A stretch of 64,000 nucleotides of DNA from Manduca sexta (taxonomy: Eukaryota; Arthropoda; Insecta; Lepidoptera; Sphingidae): contig NC_051142.1 of the NCBI RefSeq assembly GCF_014839805.1, forward strand, positions 16,772,589-16,836,588. Reading direction: 5' to 3'. Positions 37,184 to 49,796 of the stretch are shown in pieces. The notes below the pieces were generated by a model. That model was not told the origin of the DNA and ran no database searches. It was given only the letters and a program-made list of their open reading frames with translations. The position numbers and the translations under genes were made by a program. Positions within the stretch are counted from its first letter, which is position 1. Each line of letters begins with the position of its first letter.

Positions 37184-37332
37184 AGGATATCCGGGCGGAT
37201 GCCCGACCACCGTACACAAGGTGTAAAGCCCGCCAAAGTTGCTCACGTCAGTGTCGCGTATTTTGGAATCAATCTGTGTATAACCGGACTTAAAAAGGTC
37301 TGTATAGTTGTGTCCACTAGCGTGGGATATTT
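37184..37332 (+). repeat. Repeat family B copy 5 (partial)
   Basis: Contains atccgggcggatgcccgacc, acacaaggtgtaaagcccgc and tgtataaccggacttaaaaa. Confidence 0.7.
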
Positions 37333-37845
37333 CTTCACTTGATGCTCTATCTCTATCTCTACTACTACCTTATATACTACATAATGAGGTTATATTCCCG
37401 TGTCACACGTAAATGTCATGTAGCTGTCATGTGTGCCGGCAAACACTCCGATGCTTTAAGGGCTTCATTACACTTGTCATCAAATGCAGCGGCGTCGCTT
37501 TGCTATGTCTATATAAAGAGATCGCCTCTCATAAGCGCATAGATATACTAACATAATTTTAACTTTACCGAGCCTTACAGCATATGGATTAGGAAGAGAA
37601 TATGTACATTGTACATTTTGATACAAGCATGTATTTAATATGGCAGCGATGTAAGTTGGTAGAAACCAGTGTTCATTGTGATAGTGGTAACTATCAACTG
37701 TCAAGACCATTCATGTTGTTGTTAAAACTGTGGTGAGGCTCTACAATTGACTAAAAGAAATATGGTAAAGTATCAAGTCCTTGCAGAATAAATCCGAGCG
37801 CGTCATTTGTTTTTGAAACCTAAAGATTTTTGCGATTACTTACAG

Positions 37846-37892
37846 CTTTGCTCCGTCCTTAGTTAAAAAAACGTCTATGAATGAGGGGGTTA
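37846..37892. mobile_element. Solo right end of the Harbinger-like MITE seen at 4275-4551
   Basis: gctccgtccttagttaaaa and then cgtctatgaatgagggggtt match the right end of the complete element; the rest is missing. Confidence 0.6.
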
Positions 37893-38223
37893 GTGTTTTA
37901 TTTTACCGTGTCATAAATAAGTAATTGAAAAAGAAAACTTATTTAAATACGTTTTATGTAAAGGTAATGTAACTCTCTCATAAGCAGTGTAGCCTAATAT
38001 ATGATGTTTATTGATTTAACCTGTACATTTACATTTTTTTGAACAACAGTTTTCGTTTATGTATATCGTCGTCTTCTTTCTCTGTTACGTAGTCCATACA
38101 TTAAGTCGTAGCAAAATCTACCACTAACAGACTAGACTACCTAATTTTCACCTGTAGATAACCATTAAAAAAATATATGTATCTGTATAAGTAATATGTG
38201 ATTTTGAAAAGAAAGAAGAGGTG

Positions 38224-38602
38224 TAAAGCAACAAGCGGCGATAGCCTAGTAAAAAGCGGCGATAGCCTAGTTGGGTGTGGAACGGACTGCCAGACGAATG
38301 TCCGCAGGTTCAAATCCCAAGGGCACACACCTCTGACTTTTCTTAAAAAAAAATCATGTGTGTATACTTTGTGAATTTATCGTTCGCTTTAACGGTGAAG
38401 GAAAACATCGTGAGGAAACCTGCACATATGAGAAGTTCTCTATAGGAATTTCGAAGGTGTGTGAAGTCTACCAATCCGCACTAGGCCAGCGTGGTGGACT
38501 TATAGGCCTAATCCCTCTCAGTAGTAGAGGAGGCCCGTGCTCAGCAGTGGGCAAGTATATAATACAGGGCTGATATTATTATTATTATTATAAAGCAACA
38601 AG
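38224..38602 (+). mobile_element. Full-length tRNA-derived SINE S1 with 12-bp target duplication
   Basis: SINE 38236-38590 is bounded by TAAAGCAACAAG on both sides (38224-38235 and 38591-38602). The tRNA-like head has an A-box-like tagcctagttggg and B-box-like ggttcaaatccc; the first 20 or so bases are duplicated in tandem. The body contains catcgtgaggaaacctgc and gtgctcagcagtgggc and ends in (tta)n. Partial relatives: 17105, 18276, 27170, 36585 and a head at 53077. Confidence 0.92.
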
Positions 38603-39965
38603 ATTTATATAATGATAACGAGATACCAGCTCATAATATATTATTCATATTATTGTTCTTCCACATTATAATGATTGTTGTACATGTTTTTTTCAAGTGT
38701 ATTTCATTAATATCAAAAGTTTGATATTTTATTTATTACTACCATAAAATAATATAAAATAAAAAAGGTAGATTCGCCGTTTTCTATATTAACAGTATTT
38801 GAGCATGTATGTAATTTTGTACTAGGATAAAGTTGGCAACACATTTTATATGCCATAGTCCGTCTCTCACCTACTTCATTGTTTATATGTACCGCCAAAC
38901 AACCGAATGCAAGCACTGTCGTCTTCCCGTCTGTAGAAAATTGTACCCACAATAATAACCACACTTTAAAAGTATGTTATTTATATTCTGTTTCATGTAG
39001 GTAAATTTTACTGTTTTAAAATTATTTACTGAATAATTCATTTTAAATTCAACGTGTTTTTATTAGTATGCATAAAAATGTAGTTTAAAGAAAACGCATA
39101 AATTTATTATTTATAATTTTTTCGACATTTATTGAGATTATACATATATTATCACAGTATTCCACATTCAAATATATTTCTTATGTCCTGTATTTAAGAA
39201 GTTTTTAGAATATTTCTGAATAAATTTTCAATGCATTTTTTTTATTTTCATATGCACATCACTGAGTCATCATTTACCATCGACTAACGTCGTTTTGATA
39301 ACCTACTACCTAGAAATATTGTATTTAGCCAAAACGCAAAATATTACGCGTGATCGAAGAATATATGCACACAATCATTATTGTACGTATGTGTTACTAG
39401 CACCTAAATAGCAACATAAATAGCAAGGTGTGAATTTCCAGCCGTTAGATCACACACCCTTTATATACCTTGCTAGTGTTAACTAGATATTAATACAATC
39501 ATGTCAAATAGATTTTTTGTCAAACTCTTTGTATCACATCATTGGACGTTACGTAAGTCTGCGATATGTGGCAGTAGTTGTTCTTCTGCACACAATTTGG
39601 AGATAGACATTAAATTATGTTTTATATGTGACTCCGGGATAGCAAGGAACATATATGTTAATCCGGCACATTGTCTCCCTGTGTGACAAGTTCATTCCAA
39701 ATCCATTAAGTTACCCTGTAAAGTGTTGACACTGTTTTCACATTACCTCACTCATAATTGTACTTTCCAACTGTACGGACCCCGCACAAAATGATATTCT
39801 GCTGATATCACGTCGGTTGGACACGGCTGAATAAATATCACGTCGTGTGCAAACGACTCGTTATATATCAAGATTTAAACTTGTTTTAACAGATGGAGTT
39901 TGGGAGGGCATTCACCATGGCAAATCACAGTTAATGATATGAATTTTAAATAATTAACAGGTATT
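38603..39965. other. Intergenic, no gene seen
   Basis: AT-rich. Two atatcacgtcg strings at about 39807-39846 and an inverted pair (tagcaagg / ccttgcta) at 39420-39473 suggest worn small elements. Confidence 0.45.
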
Positions 39966-40114
39966 TTTAATAATCGATCACAATGGCTCTTATCGATCGA
40001 TTGCAAATGATAGACCAATCAGAACAATGTATTTTTGGCATGCTTACAAATGACATATTTTTATTGGTACATTCTCGGAATCGAATATTAGATTGAGATT
40101 AAAAAATGGCTGGA
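39966..40114. mobile_element. MITE family ACAGCCG, copy 4 (reverse orientation)
   Basis: Contains the inverted internal strings gaccaatcagaacaatg and catgcttacaaatgaca and ends gattgagattaaaaaatggc. Confidence 0.65.
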
Positions 40115-41819
40115 AAAAGAGACGAGTAAGTCAATAATGTCAAAAGCCTAAGCAACCTCATCGTTCACATGAAGCTTTGATCGTAAAGTTCTATATTGCA
40201 CTGCATTGCGCTTATCATCCAGAGATATATTTTTTTTGTTACAAATGGTTCGACTGAGGTTGTATATGTTTTTCGATTTGGTTCTTTCGGCAACATCACT
40301 ATTTGTATAATACGTAAGACTAGGCAGTATGGTCGTAAGACTATAGCCTGTCCTCTAACGATGAAGAAAAAAAATTAGGGCTTACTATTTTACACATGTT
40401 TCTAAAACGCACATTTTTTATTTTCATATTAAAACTAAAATGCGCCACAGCCGTCAGCAACTTCAAACTATGTATATTCCTACACACAAAGGTATTCTTC
40501 AGCGCTGAAGACACGCACATAGTGCACGTATCGAAAATCGTTCATTTTCAGATCGTTTCAAGTAATTGGTTGGCATAAACTCTTACTTTATAAGTCTAAT
40601 AGCCCAATAATTAGATATCCGACCCGGAACAGCGCTCGCTCGTTTGTCGGCATTCCGACAAAAATTGGTGTTTGCGTCAAGCGAAGATTTATTTTAATTT
40701 TATTAGTTTATTGACCCTTTATATTACTAACTATTTTATAAGTTACCAGTCCTATGATCGGTTCATGTAAGAAATAGCATTGGCAAGTTGAATACCAGTA
40801 TATTTCACAGTTTATCCTTACCATATCGATCAAAGTTTGGGAAACACACATAGTTTGTCCGGGTTTGCGAAGTATACATCCTTTCTACACCAAATTATCA
40901 TTGAAACCGAAATAATACTATTCTTCCTATTTTATCAGGGTTTTTTATATTTTAATTTCCCTCTTTTATTATTTAAGAAATTATTATTGTTAAAAGCGTC
41001 TGTCTATCGCATTTTGCAACTGAGTGTGAGTTTGAGTGTGAAAAGTGTTTTGCTGTCTGCCCTTCGGCAACACAATCCTGTGCTTTTAGTAAGTAGCATG
41101 CAGAGGAAAATCATTCAATAGTAATTATTATGAACACCAATAAATTAGGAACGGGCATACTCTGCCAAACTTAGGTTTCAGAAGCCTGGGTCAATCTAAA
41201 ATATAGATAATAATGACACTGCTATAAAGTGTTATTGAAACTAAGTATGACAAACACACTGTCAAATTAGATTGAACTTTGCCAACATGTTTGTTAGAAC
41301 TCAATTTACATACAATCAGCAAAGTTGGCGGTCGACCACCCTAAGGGTCAAAATAACTTGGCAAATTTGTTTTACTACGTTTGGGAGGCGGGGTTTGGGA
41401 TCGATTGCATAGATCGATATCAGTCGTAAGTCTGTTGGCTACCTGCAATGACGTTACGTAACACTACCGAACCGCTGCTGAGTGTATAATAGAAAACGAA
41501 ATTAAAATTGATGCGCGCACGTCTATGCTATGACGATAATTCCTATACTTGTAAGATGCATATCGTCGGCGTAAGGAACGTAATAACAAAAGTTTTATAG
41601 TTTGGAGACAATCGCGATTTACAGTGTTTATATTGTTAAATTTTTGGCATTATTTTTTTAACAAATAAGAAACGACATTATGTTAATTATTTTATATCAT
41701 ATTATATGCCTGATTACCTTCTTTTTAACTTTTAACAAACCAAACTTTATGTTGTATTAAAAAAATAATCATTTTAAAGCAATTTCCGCCATATTTGTCA
41801 CAACTATATTTTGTTAGTA

Positions 41820-44345
41820 AATTATGATTAGCTACTTTTTAAGCCGTTTTTTAGTTTTCGGTCTCTTTAAACCCATAGTCTATAATTAATTTATTAAATA
41901 AATTCAATGGCTGCATAATATTATGATTGAATTTTGAATCGTAAAAATTTAAACTGTTCAGTTTATTCAATTCGTTCAATAATTCATATTATAATAATAA
42001 ATCATAGTTAATAGATTTCATTATTTGAATTGTTATTTTATTTTATTTCAAAAACTTAGACGATAACATTTTATTCCAATCTCTGTATTAACAAATATTA
42101 TGTATTAACATTAAAGTTAAAATAATTGACCTAAAATTATTAGCTTCTTGGAGATATTGTTTTTTTTTATTTCCTCTTAATGATCTTTTTTTATCTTAAA
42201 TATGAATAGTTTTTGAGTTAATAACGAAATACCTTTTTTTCATCCTAATTTGAACTATTTAACACCTTTTTGAAGACTATTTATCGATGTGCAGCGATTA
42301 TTATTTATTGAATTTGAGGCGAGTTTAAAGATTTTATGTGTAGGTGGTAATATGCTTTTATTAGAGTAATATTGAAAGGCCAACATTTTTATTGCTGCAG
42401 ATGTTGTTTGAAAAGAATAAATATATCACATAAAAATGGTTTGTTAAAGAGCGCATTTTTATCAATGTTTGTATTGACACCGGTCTTACGTGGACGCATT
42501 TATCGTTAAACTGAGTCGATTGTTATGCTATTGAATTTAGAGGCATTTAAAGATTATAAGTGTAGGCGTAGATTTGAATTCTTATTACAGTAGTATTTGC
42601 AAGGCTAACATTTTATTGCTGCACATGTCCAGTTTGTAAATTTTAGTTACTTTCTTTAGCCAATTATTTAGTTTTCGCTGAGTTAAAACCCAAAGTCTAT
42701 AATCAACTTACAGTTATTGATTTATTTTACCGATTTAATAGCTGCATATTATGATTGAATTTTAAATTATATAAATTACTTAAACAGTTTATTTAATTCG
42801 TTAAATCATTCACATAATCATAAATTATTGTTATTCGTTTCATTATTAGAAATTATTATATTTTTTCTCAATTGTTTTTATGCTTTTTTGAACATTTTAT
42901 TTACTTTTAAAGGACATGTCCGTTTTTTGTATGGGCGCTGGTTTTATGTTTCGAATAAATTCCAACCAACCTCAAACTTATTGAATAATAATGTGCCAAA
43001 ATTAGTAACTTGGAGTCATTAAATAATAATTTTAGACCCTTCATTGATAAGAAAAATAAGAAAGAAAAGTCATGGCTGAGTAATTCATACAAATAATTTC
43101 ACGATTCGTCAAAAGATATAACTACCTGTTTTTTACATAAGTAAGTGTTATTATTATCATTTACGGATATAAAGGGAAAAATTTTAAAAACAAGAAAATT
43201 TTAAAAAAAAAATATTTGCAGTAAGTAATTATTTTCAGAGATAACTAAACAAGATTTTTGATTACTTAACTTTTTTCGGGATGCCTTCCAAATGTAATAA
43301 CGTTTATATTTGCAGAGTTCATTTTAAGTGTAATATTTAAAGTAAATAATTTTTTTTAAATCTCACAATCAAATCTTTCAAATAAAATGATTTATTTCAA
43401 TAGGCTCGTTTTGTGAAACAGTCGATGAGGCTCACGCACATATTGCTACGATATATAATTATCAAAAGTTAAAATCGAATATAGTAGATAATATATTTGC
43501 AACACCAATAAATAATGAGATACACATGTAAAATGAAATTTCGTAGAAAGTCTATGTAAATAAAACACATTTTTTTGTTACTTCAGTGATATGATTTAAT
43601 TGTATTCATTACAAGTTTGATACGCTCAGCAGGCAGGTTGAGTAGAGTGTGCGCTCTGGATCGGTTGGCGATGAAGCTCTCATCCGCATCCTAGTGTATA
43701 CATCGAGGGACAGTGGTTCTCTGTAATACAATTAAATTATATATTAATTACTAAAATCTATTATTCTAATAATATTTTAACGTAATGACTACAGTGCCAA
43801 AATAATAAAATTTATATGGGAGCAGAACGCCAGTGCGGCCGACACAAAATACGTGGGTCAAGTACGAAATAATCCAAATTAAGTAAAAAAAAATCAGCTT
43901 TGTTTTCCATAATTGCACACATTTTATTGAGATAAAAATCCCAAATTTGCATTTAATCGGATTGTAATTCTACTTTAATTCAGTGCTACATATTATGTAG
44001 TTGTAAAAGAAACAATAATAACAGAAACCTCTGGGTTAAACTGGGTGGGACTTAAACGTCTATAAGCGGATCTTACAAACGCGCCGACATAGTTAATTAC
44101 TCTAGTAAGAAATCATATTACCACTACTTAAAATCTTTAAACTCGTCTAAATTCAATAAACAATGGACGCCGCTTTCCGATAAAGGCGTCGACATGGAAC
44201 TTTGGGGTTAACAAAAACATAAAAAATGTCGTCCTCTAACAAAGACCCTTTTATGTGAAATCTTTACACTTTTAAACTGCACATGTGCAGCAATAAAAAT
44301 GTTGGCTATGCAATATTACTGTAATAAAACAAATTATCGCCTATC
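41820..44345. repeat. Complex direct and inverted repeat block
   Basis: Two kinds of unit alternate. R1: 41822-42010 and 42643-42850 share cccatagtctataat-like and ggctgcataatattatgatt-like text about 820 bp apart. R2: 42290-42400 and 42535-42630 (period about 240 bp), and an inverted copy at about 44095-44340, all sharing ccaacatttttattgctgca. The layout suggests a degenerate DNA transposon with sub-terminal repeats; the class is unknown. Confidence 0.65.
43618..43736 (-). other. Exon-like segment on the minus strand
   Basis: GC-richer island in very AT-rich DNA. On the minus strand it is preceded by ttgtattacAG (43736) and can end at a GTAATG donor near 43620. One frame is open to a stop at the end (begins EPLSLDVYTRMRMR), another closes after 9 codons. 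It might be an untranslated leader exon of FAR, a terminal coding exon of an unknown gene, or part of the surrounding repeat block. Confidence 0.25.
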
Positions 44346-44419
44346 CATAAATTATTTATACTCGTCTATATTTTTGGCATTAAATAAAAATTATTAATAA
44401 AGGAGATAGAATTTCGGGC

Positions 44420-44505
44420 GTCTTCTTCTTTAAATTGGAAATTTCCTCCTTATTTCTTAAATAAGGAGGATTTAAATGGAAATTTCCTCCTTATTTCTTA
44501 TTTTT
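44420..44505. repeat. Short tandem duplication
   Basis: The string aaatttcctccttatttctta occurs twice about 45 bp apart, with its inverse aaataaggagg between the copies, so the unit can also fold back. Confidence 0.75.
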
Positions 44506-45780
44506 AAGTTATCGAAGAACCTCTTTATCCTCTTAATAACAATTGTATTTTTAAGTGCCAATGAACACTAAAGATTATTTTTCTAGACGTCATGTTATCC
44601 AAATCGAATGAGCTATCACTCATATTTTTGGATCTTTATAATACATAAATTGACACCTTTTTGAGCTTATTGACTTGACTAAAAAGGCTTACCGGCCTGA
44701 CTTAATATATTCCCAACATTAAATTAGAGTTTACTATTAAAAGTTGACGGTAAAAGTTACGCTTAATGCTACTGCTGTTTCAATATCGAAAACTCTGAAT
44801 TTTTAACTGAGATCAAGAAAAGATAGGTAACACCTATAAGTATAGTGAGTATACCCGTCGAAGTAGTTTATTTTTGCATTGAGTACTTTTAAGTTTTCCA
44901 ATTATATTTCTTTTCAATATTTTGACATTTGATTATTCGTAAAGCAACTTAAATAACATACTACATAGATTACTACAAGTATGATCAATAGCACTATGTT
45001 AATTTTTTGGCAAAAAAAACACACAATGACTAATGATATTTGACCCTACGATAGATAGGATAACTTAAGGATTAATATAAAATATAATAAGTAGCATATT
45101 GAAGTCTGTTTTACACAATTAAAGGAATAAGTATTCATCAAAACTCAATAATATTATAATTATATTTAAAAGAGCTTAAAAGGTGGTCTATGTTGGCTTT
45201 AAATATAATTAATTATGATGACCAATAATTAAAAAAGCCATAAACCGCGATTTTCTCAAAACTGCAAAATTTTAATTATTAGTTCTCTGCCCTGACGATA
45301 TTTTTCCCACGCATATTAACATCCACTAGTTAAAATTAATATTAAAATATTATATAGTATAGTATGACTGATTTACTTACTGTAATATTTAATTCCCGGA
45401 ATATATAATCCATGGTGCAGTAGTCACATGACGGGTCGGCGACTAAGTAATTAAGAGTCCAGTAAACGAACATAAGTCTACGTAGTGGCAAGATATCGGT
45501 GTCCGTAAACGAAAAAATAATTGTGAGCAAAATACTACTGGTACTCAATAGTTGCGTGCGCGTCGTCAATCAGTAAAATACAACTAAAGTAAACAATAAT
45601 AGTTATCTGCTGTTCCTTTCGCACATCTCCAAAACTGTCGTAATTGGTGAAATATGAGACAGGGGCGTGTCTAAATATCTCGGGACATTAGACCGGTCAA
45701 GCAAAATGTGTTTGGAAGTGTACTAGCACCAACTTGTCCGATTGTACATCATTATGTTACAACAGTTTACAGTTCAATTT
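44506..45780. other. Intergenic, no gene confirmed
   Basis: AT-rich. A minus-strand stretch at about 45390-45480 contains ACCATGG and an open frame (FVYWTLNYLVADPSCDY) that runs into a GTAAGT donor near 45383, but no in-frame partner exon could be found. The closest candidate downstream, 43736, has the wrong phase to continue beyond nine codons. Confidence 0.3.
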
Positions 45781-45824
45781 ACCGATGTGACATTGACAAC
45801 TGATGGTTGACAGTGTGACAACTG

Positions 45825-46019
45825 ATGATCACTGGCAAAGTCGAGGGCAAACGTCTGAGAGGTCGTGTTCCATCAAGATGGTCGGACCAAATCCGCTCCA
45901 CGGTTGGCACCAAACTTCATGTTGCGCTCCACAATGCTAAAGATAGGATTAGGTGGCGCAATTTAATCAAAAGAAAGATTACTCCATGTTCAGGGGATCA
46001 CGACCCTCAGCAATGAGGA
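45825..46019 (+). pseudogene. LINE reverse transcriptase C-terminal remnant
   Basis: A 63-codon frame contains KRLRGRVPSRWSDQIRST, ALHNAKDRIRWRNLIKR and ends GDHDPQQ then stop. RGRxPxRWxDxI followed by A.DR..WR.L and a GDHDPQ-type end is the C-terminal tail of non-LTR retrotransposon polymerases. The catalytic domain upstream is missing, so this is a 5'-truncated insertion. Confidence 0.8.
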
Positions 46020-46154
46020 TTACGATGCGAGGAGGAGAAGGAGGTGACATTGAAAAAAATTAAAAAATACTAGTACCTACTCGCGATAAACCATTGATTC
46101 CCAAGGTGTTCCAGGTGGACCCGAGTTAGACCCGAGTGAAACAATCGTTAACGC

Positions 46155-46220
46155 TAACGGTATGTATAAGAATGACATATCCTAGCTTAATACTTATCTA
46201 TAGGATATGTCGTTCTCATA
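46155..46220. repeat. Imperfect hairpin
   Basis: aagaatgacatatccta and its inverse taggatatgtcgttct face each other across about 18 bases, one mismatch. Probably a tiny foldback element. Confidence 0.65.
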
Positions 46221-48831
46221 ATTTATTTCTGTTTTTAACGTAAAGGATTGCAGAAAAGCATTTTGGCTACAGCCATCTATATGTAAAATGCTTGTTACCT
46301 CGAAATCTACCTTGTAAGTATGTACTGTATGCTCATATTTATTACACAGTACTTAATTGTTTTCTGGTAAAAAAAAACTCAATTTACATTAAAAATTATT
46401 AAATCAAGTACAATACATATGTAATTCCGTTTCAAATTATGTTATTAATGTACTCGAAACAAAACATTATCAAGGTTTTCTTGTAAAAAAGTTAACGTTT
46501 ATTCTATATTGTTTTATTAAAATGATTGACCAGATCATTTAATTACTTTTAATCTCTAAATCTAATGGTATCCATTACAATACAATACTTTATACTAAAA
46601 GAGATTGGACTAGTAATTAATTAATACCTATACCTAATTAAATAATATTCTATGGTATTAACTTTAAGGCTTTTAGCTTTATATCATGCATTTTTCTTGC
46701 TGTCAGTCAATTCATCGCTGCTCCAAATAAAATCAGATAATCTTTAAATTTCTTAAAATATAAGTACGTCGTACTTCAAAACGGCGCGAAGTGACCATTA
46801 CAGTTGCTAATAAAACATGTTGTAGGCCATTTATAATCTGCGCGCGCATCGGCATCAGTCGAATTGATATAAAGGCTTGTTTAAATTAGAGTAATAATAA
46901 AAAACAGTGGCTGTATGTTTCTTACACCTGTGCCATAAAATGTTTATAAAAATGTTATTAGCGTTTTATTCAGGAGAAAAACTTTATATTATGTCGGATA
47001 GCTGTAATTTGCATTTATGTGATAAAGTCATTTGAAAATACTTAAATATGGTGCGTGAATTTTCACACTGCTGGTTCTGATCCTTAACCAAATTCTCTAT
47101 GCCGGTATACTTACTTTACGCCCTGCAAATCACTGTTTTTTGACATGCTTAATATGGGAGAGTTCTAAAGGATTCTGGGGAAGTTACCGATCGATTTCTT
47201 TGAGACACCTCAGTTGAACTCAGTCTTTCTATAGAGTAACGATAAAACAAGATTCTATTCGGCTTTACCATTTACGAACAATATATATTTGTGTGAACAA
47301 GCCTCAAGTTTGATGCTTTACTGCCGTGGCATTGACTTCCTAGAGGGGGAGGGGGGAGGCTGAATATGTTTCATAACCTCGTTTTTCTACGGTTATTGTT
47401 TATCTGTGCCGACTTCGTTTGAGTATCACCGCTGTCTCTATTCTGCCAAGCACTAGTGTAGAAGCTAAGGTAGTAACGTAGAAGCTCTGTTGTAGTCAAG
47501 TTTAATTGTAGCTAGTGTAATAATTGAAATAAAGGGATGAACATATTATCATTTGCCACTCGTATGGCGCCGAGCGGCAATATTTTGGGTAAATTGGCAA
47601 TTATCATATTTTAATCCGTAGTTGCCTTATTTTGATGATTAAGTATAGCGAACTAACATGAATAAAAACAAGGATATAATCAGTATATGGTCCACCAACT
47701 CTATAAGATATCGAATAACCTTAAAATTATTTATTGTCATTACAACAAAATAGGACGCACGATAGCCTTAACCATGTATACCGTAGCCCATTTGCATAAT
47801 GTATAAAAAAAAAAAAAACAAAACAAAAATTTTAAAAGTAGTTCAAATTGCAACAATGTCCGTTGTAAACGCTGCGGGAGAGGTCGGAGTTCAATGCTTT
47901 TTCGAAATTTATATTCACACGTCGCTCTGTGAGAAATTTACTAGACAATTATTTTGGATTTTTCCTACATTGCAGATTGGCTCTCTCTAGTTGAAGATAT
48001 AAACCCCACCGATGTTTGCAACAACATATTATTATATTTCTTTTTAACATTATGTTTATATTAAATTTTATGAAGTTACATGATGCGGCATATTTCCGCA
48101 ATTACTCAACAAATTCTGGAAAAACGTTTAATTTATGAAAGAGACCAGTATGTTATGCTAATATCACTTTGTACAAACTAGTTTCAAATATTAACCATGT
48201 TTCTTAATATTAAGTCATATCAACTGCAATAGCATTTCATTAAAAGCAGGAAAAAAACCTTGTTCGCATAATTATTAAAATCTATGGTAATGACTACAAA
48301 AATATTATAATGGAGTTCCATATGTAACGACTTGCTAATAAGAGTGTCAGTTTATTGTTTATCACTTGAAAATGAATTAAACATAAAATGACGACGGCCA
48401 AGTTGCTCGTTGGCGGTTACCAAAAATAGTTATTAGAAACTGCAAAACAAAAGATTTAAGAATGAGAAATAAACTATAAAAAAGTAAGAAAAATGCTAAA
48501 TCAGTCATTCACATTAAGTTTTAAGTCGTATTAATTTTTCATTGTGAAAGAGATTACACAATTCAAATAAAAGTTGAAGCTAATTCTGACTTCAATAGAG
48601 TTAGCTCGACTATAGAACTGTATTTAAGAAAACCGATGTAAAGAAATGTAAGTAGCACGTAAAAGTAAATAGTAAAAAACGTGAGAAACTTTGTAGCGAA
48701 TAAAATTGCATACACGACGTCCAAGTCATCAAAACAATATTGTCACACGTGATCTTTCCCAAATAAAAACGAAATCGCCATGTCGCAATCATCACCCGTA
48801 CATACTTTCTAAAGAACATCCTTCACTTAAC
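46221..48831. other. Intergenic, no gene seen
   Basis: AT-rich. The open frame 47799-47990 follows a run of 13 A and has no recognisable motif. Nothing else supported. Confidence 0.45.
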
Positions 48832-48940
48832 ATAACAGTGACGTAAATGCAACTTGTTCCGTCAAACATTTAAAAAAAATGCAATATGTCAATTTTGCTT
48901 TTTTTGTACGTTTACTGTCCGTGACTTACGTCATTGTTAT
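48832..48940. mobile_element. Small MITE-like inverted repeat
   Basis: ATAACAGTGACGTAA at the left and TTACGTCATTGTTAT at the right match as inverted repeats at 14 of 15 positions, 109 bp in all, AT-rich interior. Confidence 0.6.
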
Positions 48941-49596
48941 TCTTGATCTACGGATTATTATGTCAAAATACACACATTTCAATGCTAATATACCTACATT
49001 TTGTCTACACTATTAATTTAAATTTCCAATAAAGTGTGTCACTTTTATTGCAACATAGTATTCTAACAGTAGCATAGATTGAGCTAGCTGAGGCAGCAAC
49101 GTTGTTCATGGTAGGACACGCTAAACATTTTTAATTGGTACCTACTTAATGTTTAGAATTGATTCAAATATATTCTTGCTGTCATAATTATGATCAGTTA
49201 TGGATGTCCACAACTGAACATAGGTTACCCACAAAAATCGACCTTCTAGGAGCAGTCTGCATGCGGTAACTCGCTGCGACCTTAATTTATTTTCGCTGAT
49301 TAAACCCAAATATAATACGACTGTCAACGCAAATTACATCTTACATTACTAATGATTTGATATGTTTACACGAATATTAGTCACGAAAAAAAAATATTTT
49401 TGGAATTTTATCGCCAAACGTCCGGAGAAACATAAAATACATAAAACCGCGATAAAATACGAAAACCAGTTTCATTTCGATATCTCACATCACTCTTACT
49501 TTAATTTTAATAACCGTTCAGCAAAGCAGAAAATACTTTCATTTCTATATGTTTTTTATTTTATTTGCCAAATTAATTGAATAAAAATAATCCAGG

Positions 49597-49796
49597 AGCC
49601 CTAAACCGCCTACGGGGGTATATCCGACTTTGCAATTATGGGCGTTCTAATCGAAGCACAGGTTTAATAACTGTATGGGTAAATAGTTGATATTTTGACT
49701 GTCTTACCTTTACAGCTATCAAAGTTATCCTTTGAATAGAACGCCCGTAATTGCAATAAGATAAATTAGCCCGTATAGACGGATTTGGGCCTGACT
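49597..49796. mobile_element. MITE with imperfect terminal inverted repeats
   Basis: Left gccctaaaccgcctacggg and right cccgtatagacggatttgggc are inverted relatives; inside, tgcaattatgggcgttcta and its partner gaacgcccgtaattgca continue the pairing. About 200 bp, no frame, no clear target duplication. Confidence 0.75.

Noticed and set aside
38254..38325. tRNA-like sequence
   Set aside because: A and B boxes are present, but there is no complete cloverleaf and the text continues into a SINE body with target duplications. The same applies to 53077-53185 and 58014-58090.
43618..45572. Two-exon gene joining the frame at 45.4 kb to the island at 43.7 kb
   Set aside because: The phases do not agree: the donor is phase 0 and continuing at the acceptor stops after nine codons, whereas the long frame in the island needs phase 2.
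45825..46016. Stand-alone 63-residue gene
   Set aside because: The motifs are those of the tail of a LINE polymerase; the rest of the enzyme is absent.
47799..47990. 63-codon frame with a possible start
   Set aside because: It follows a long A-run, has no motif, and no splice or promoter context supports it.
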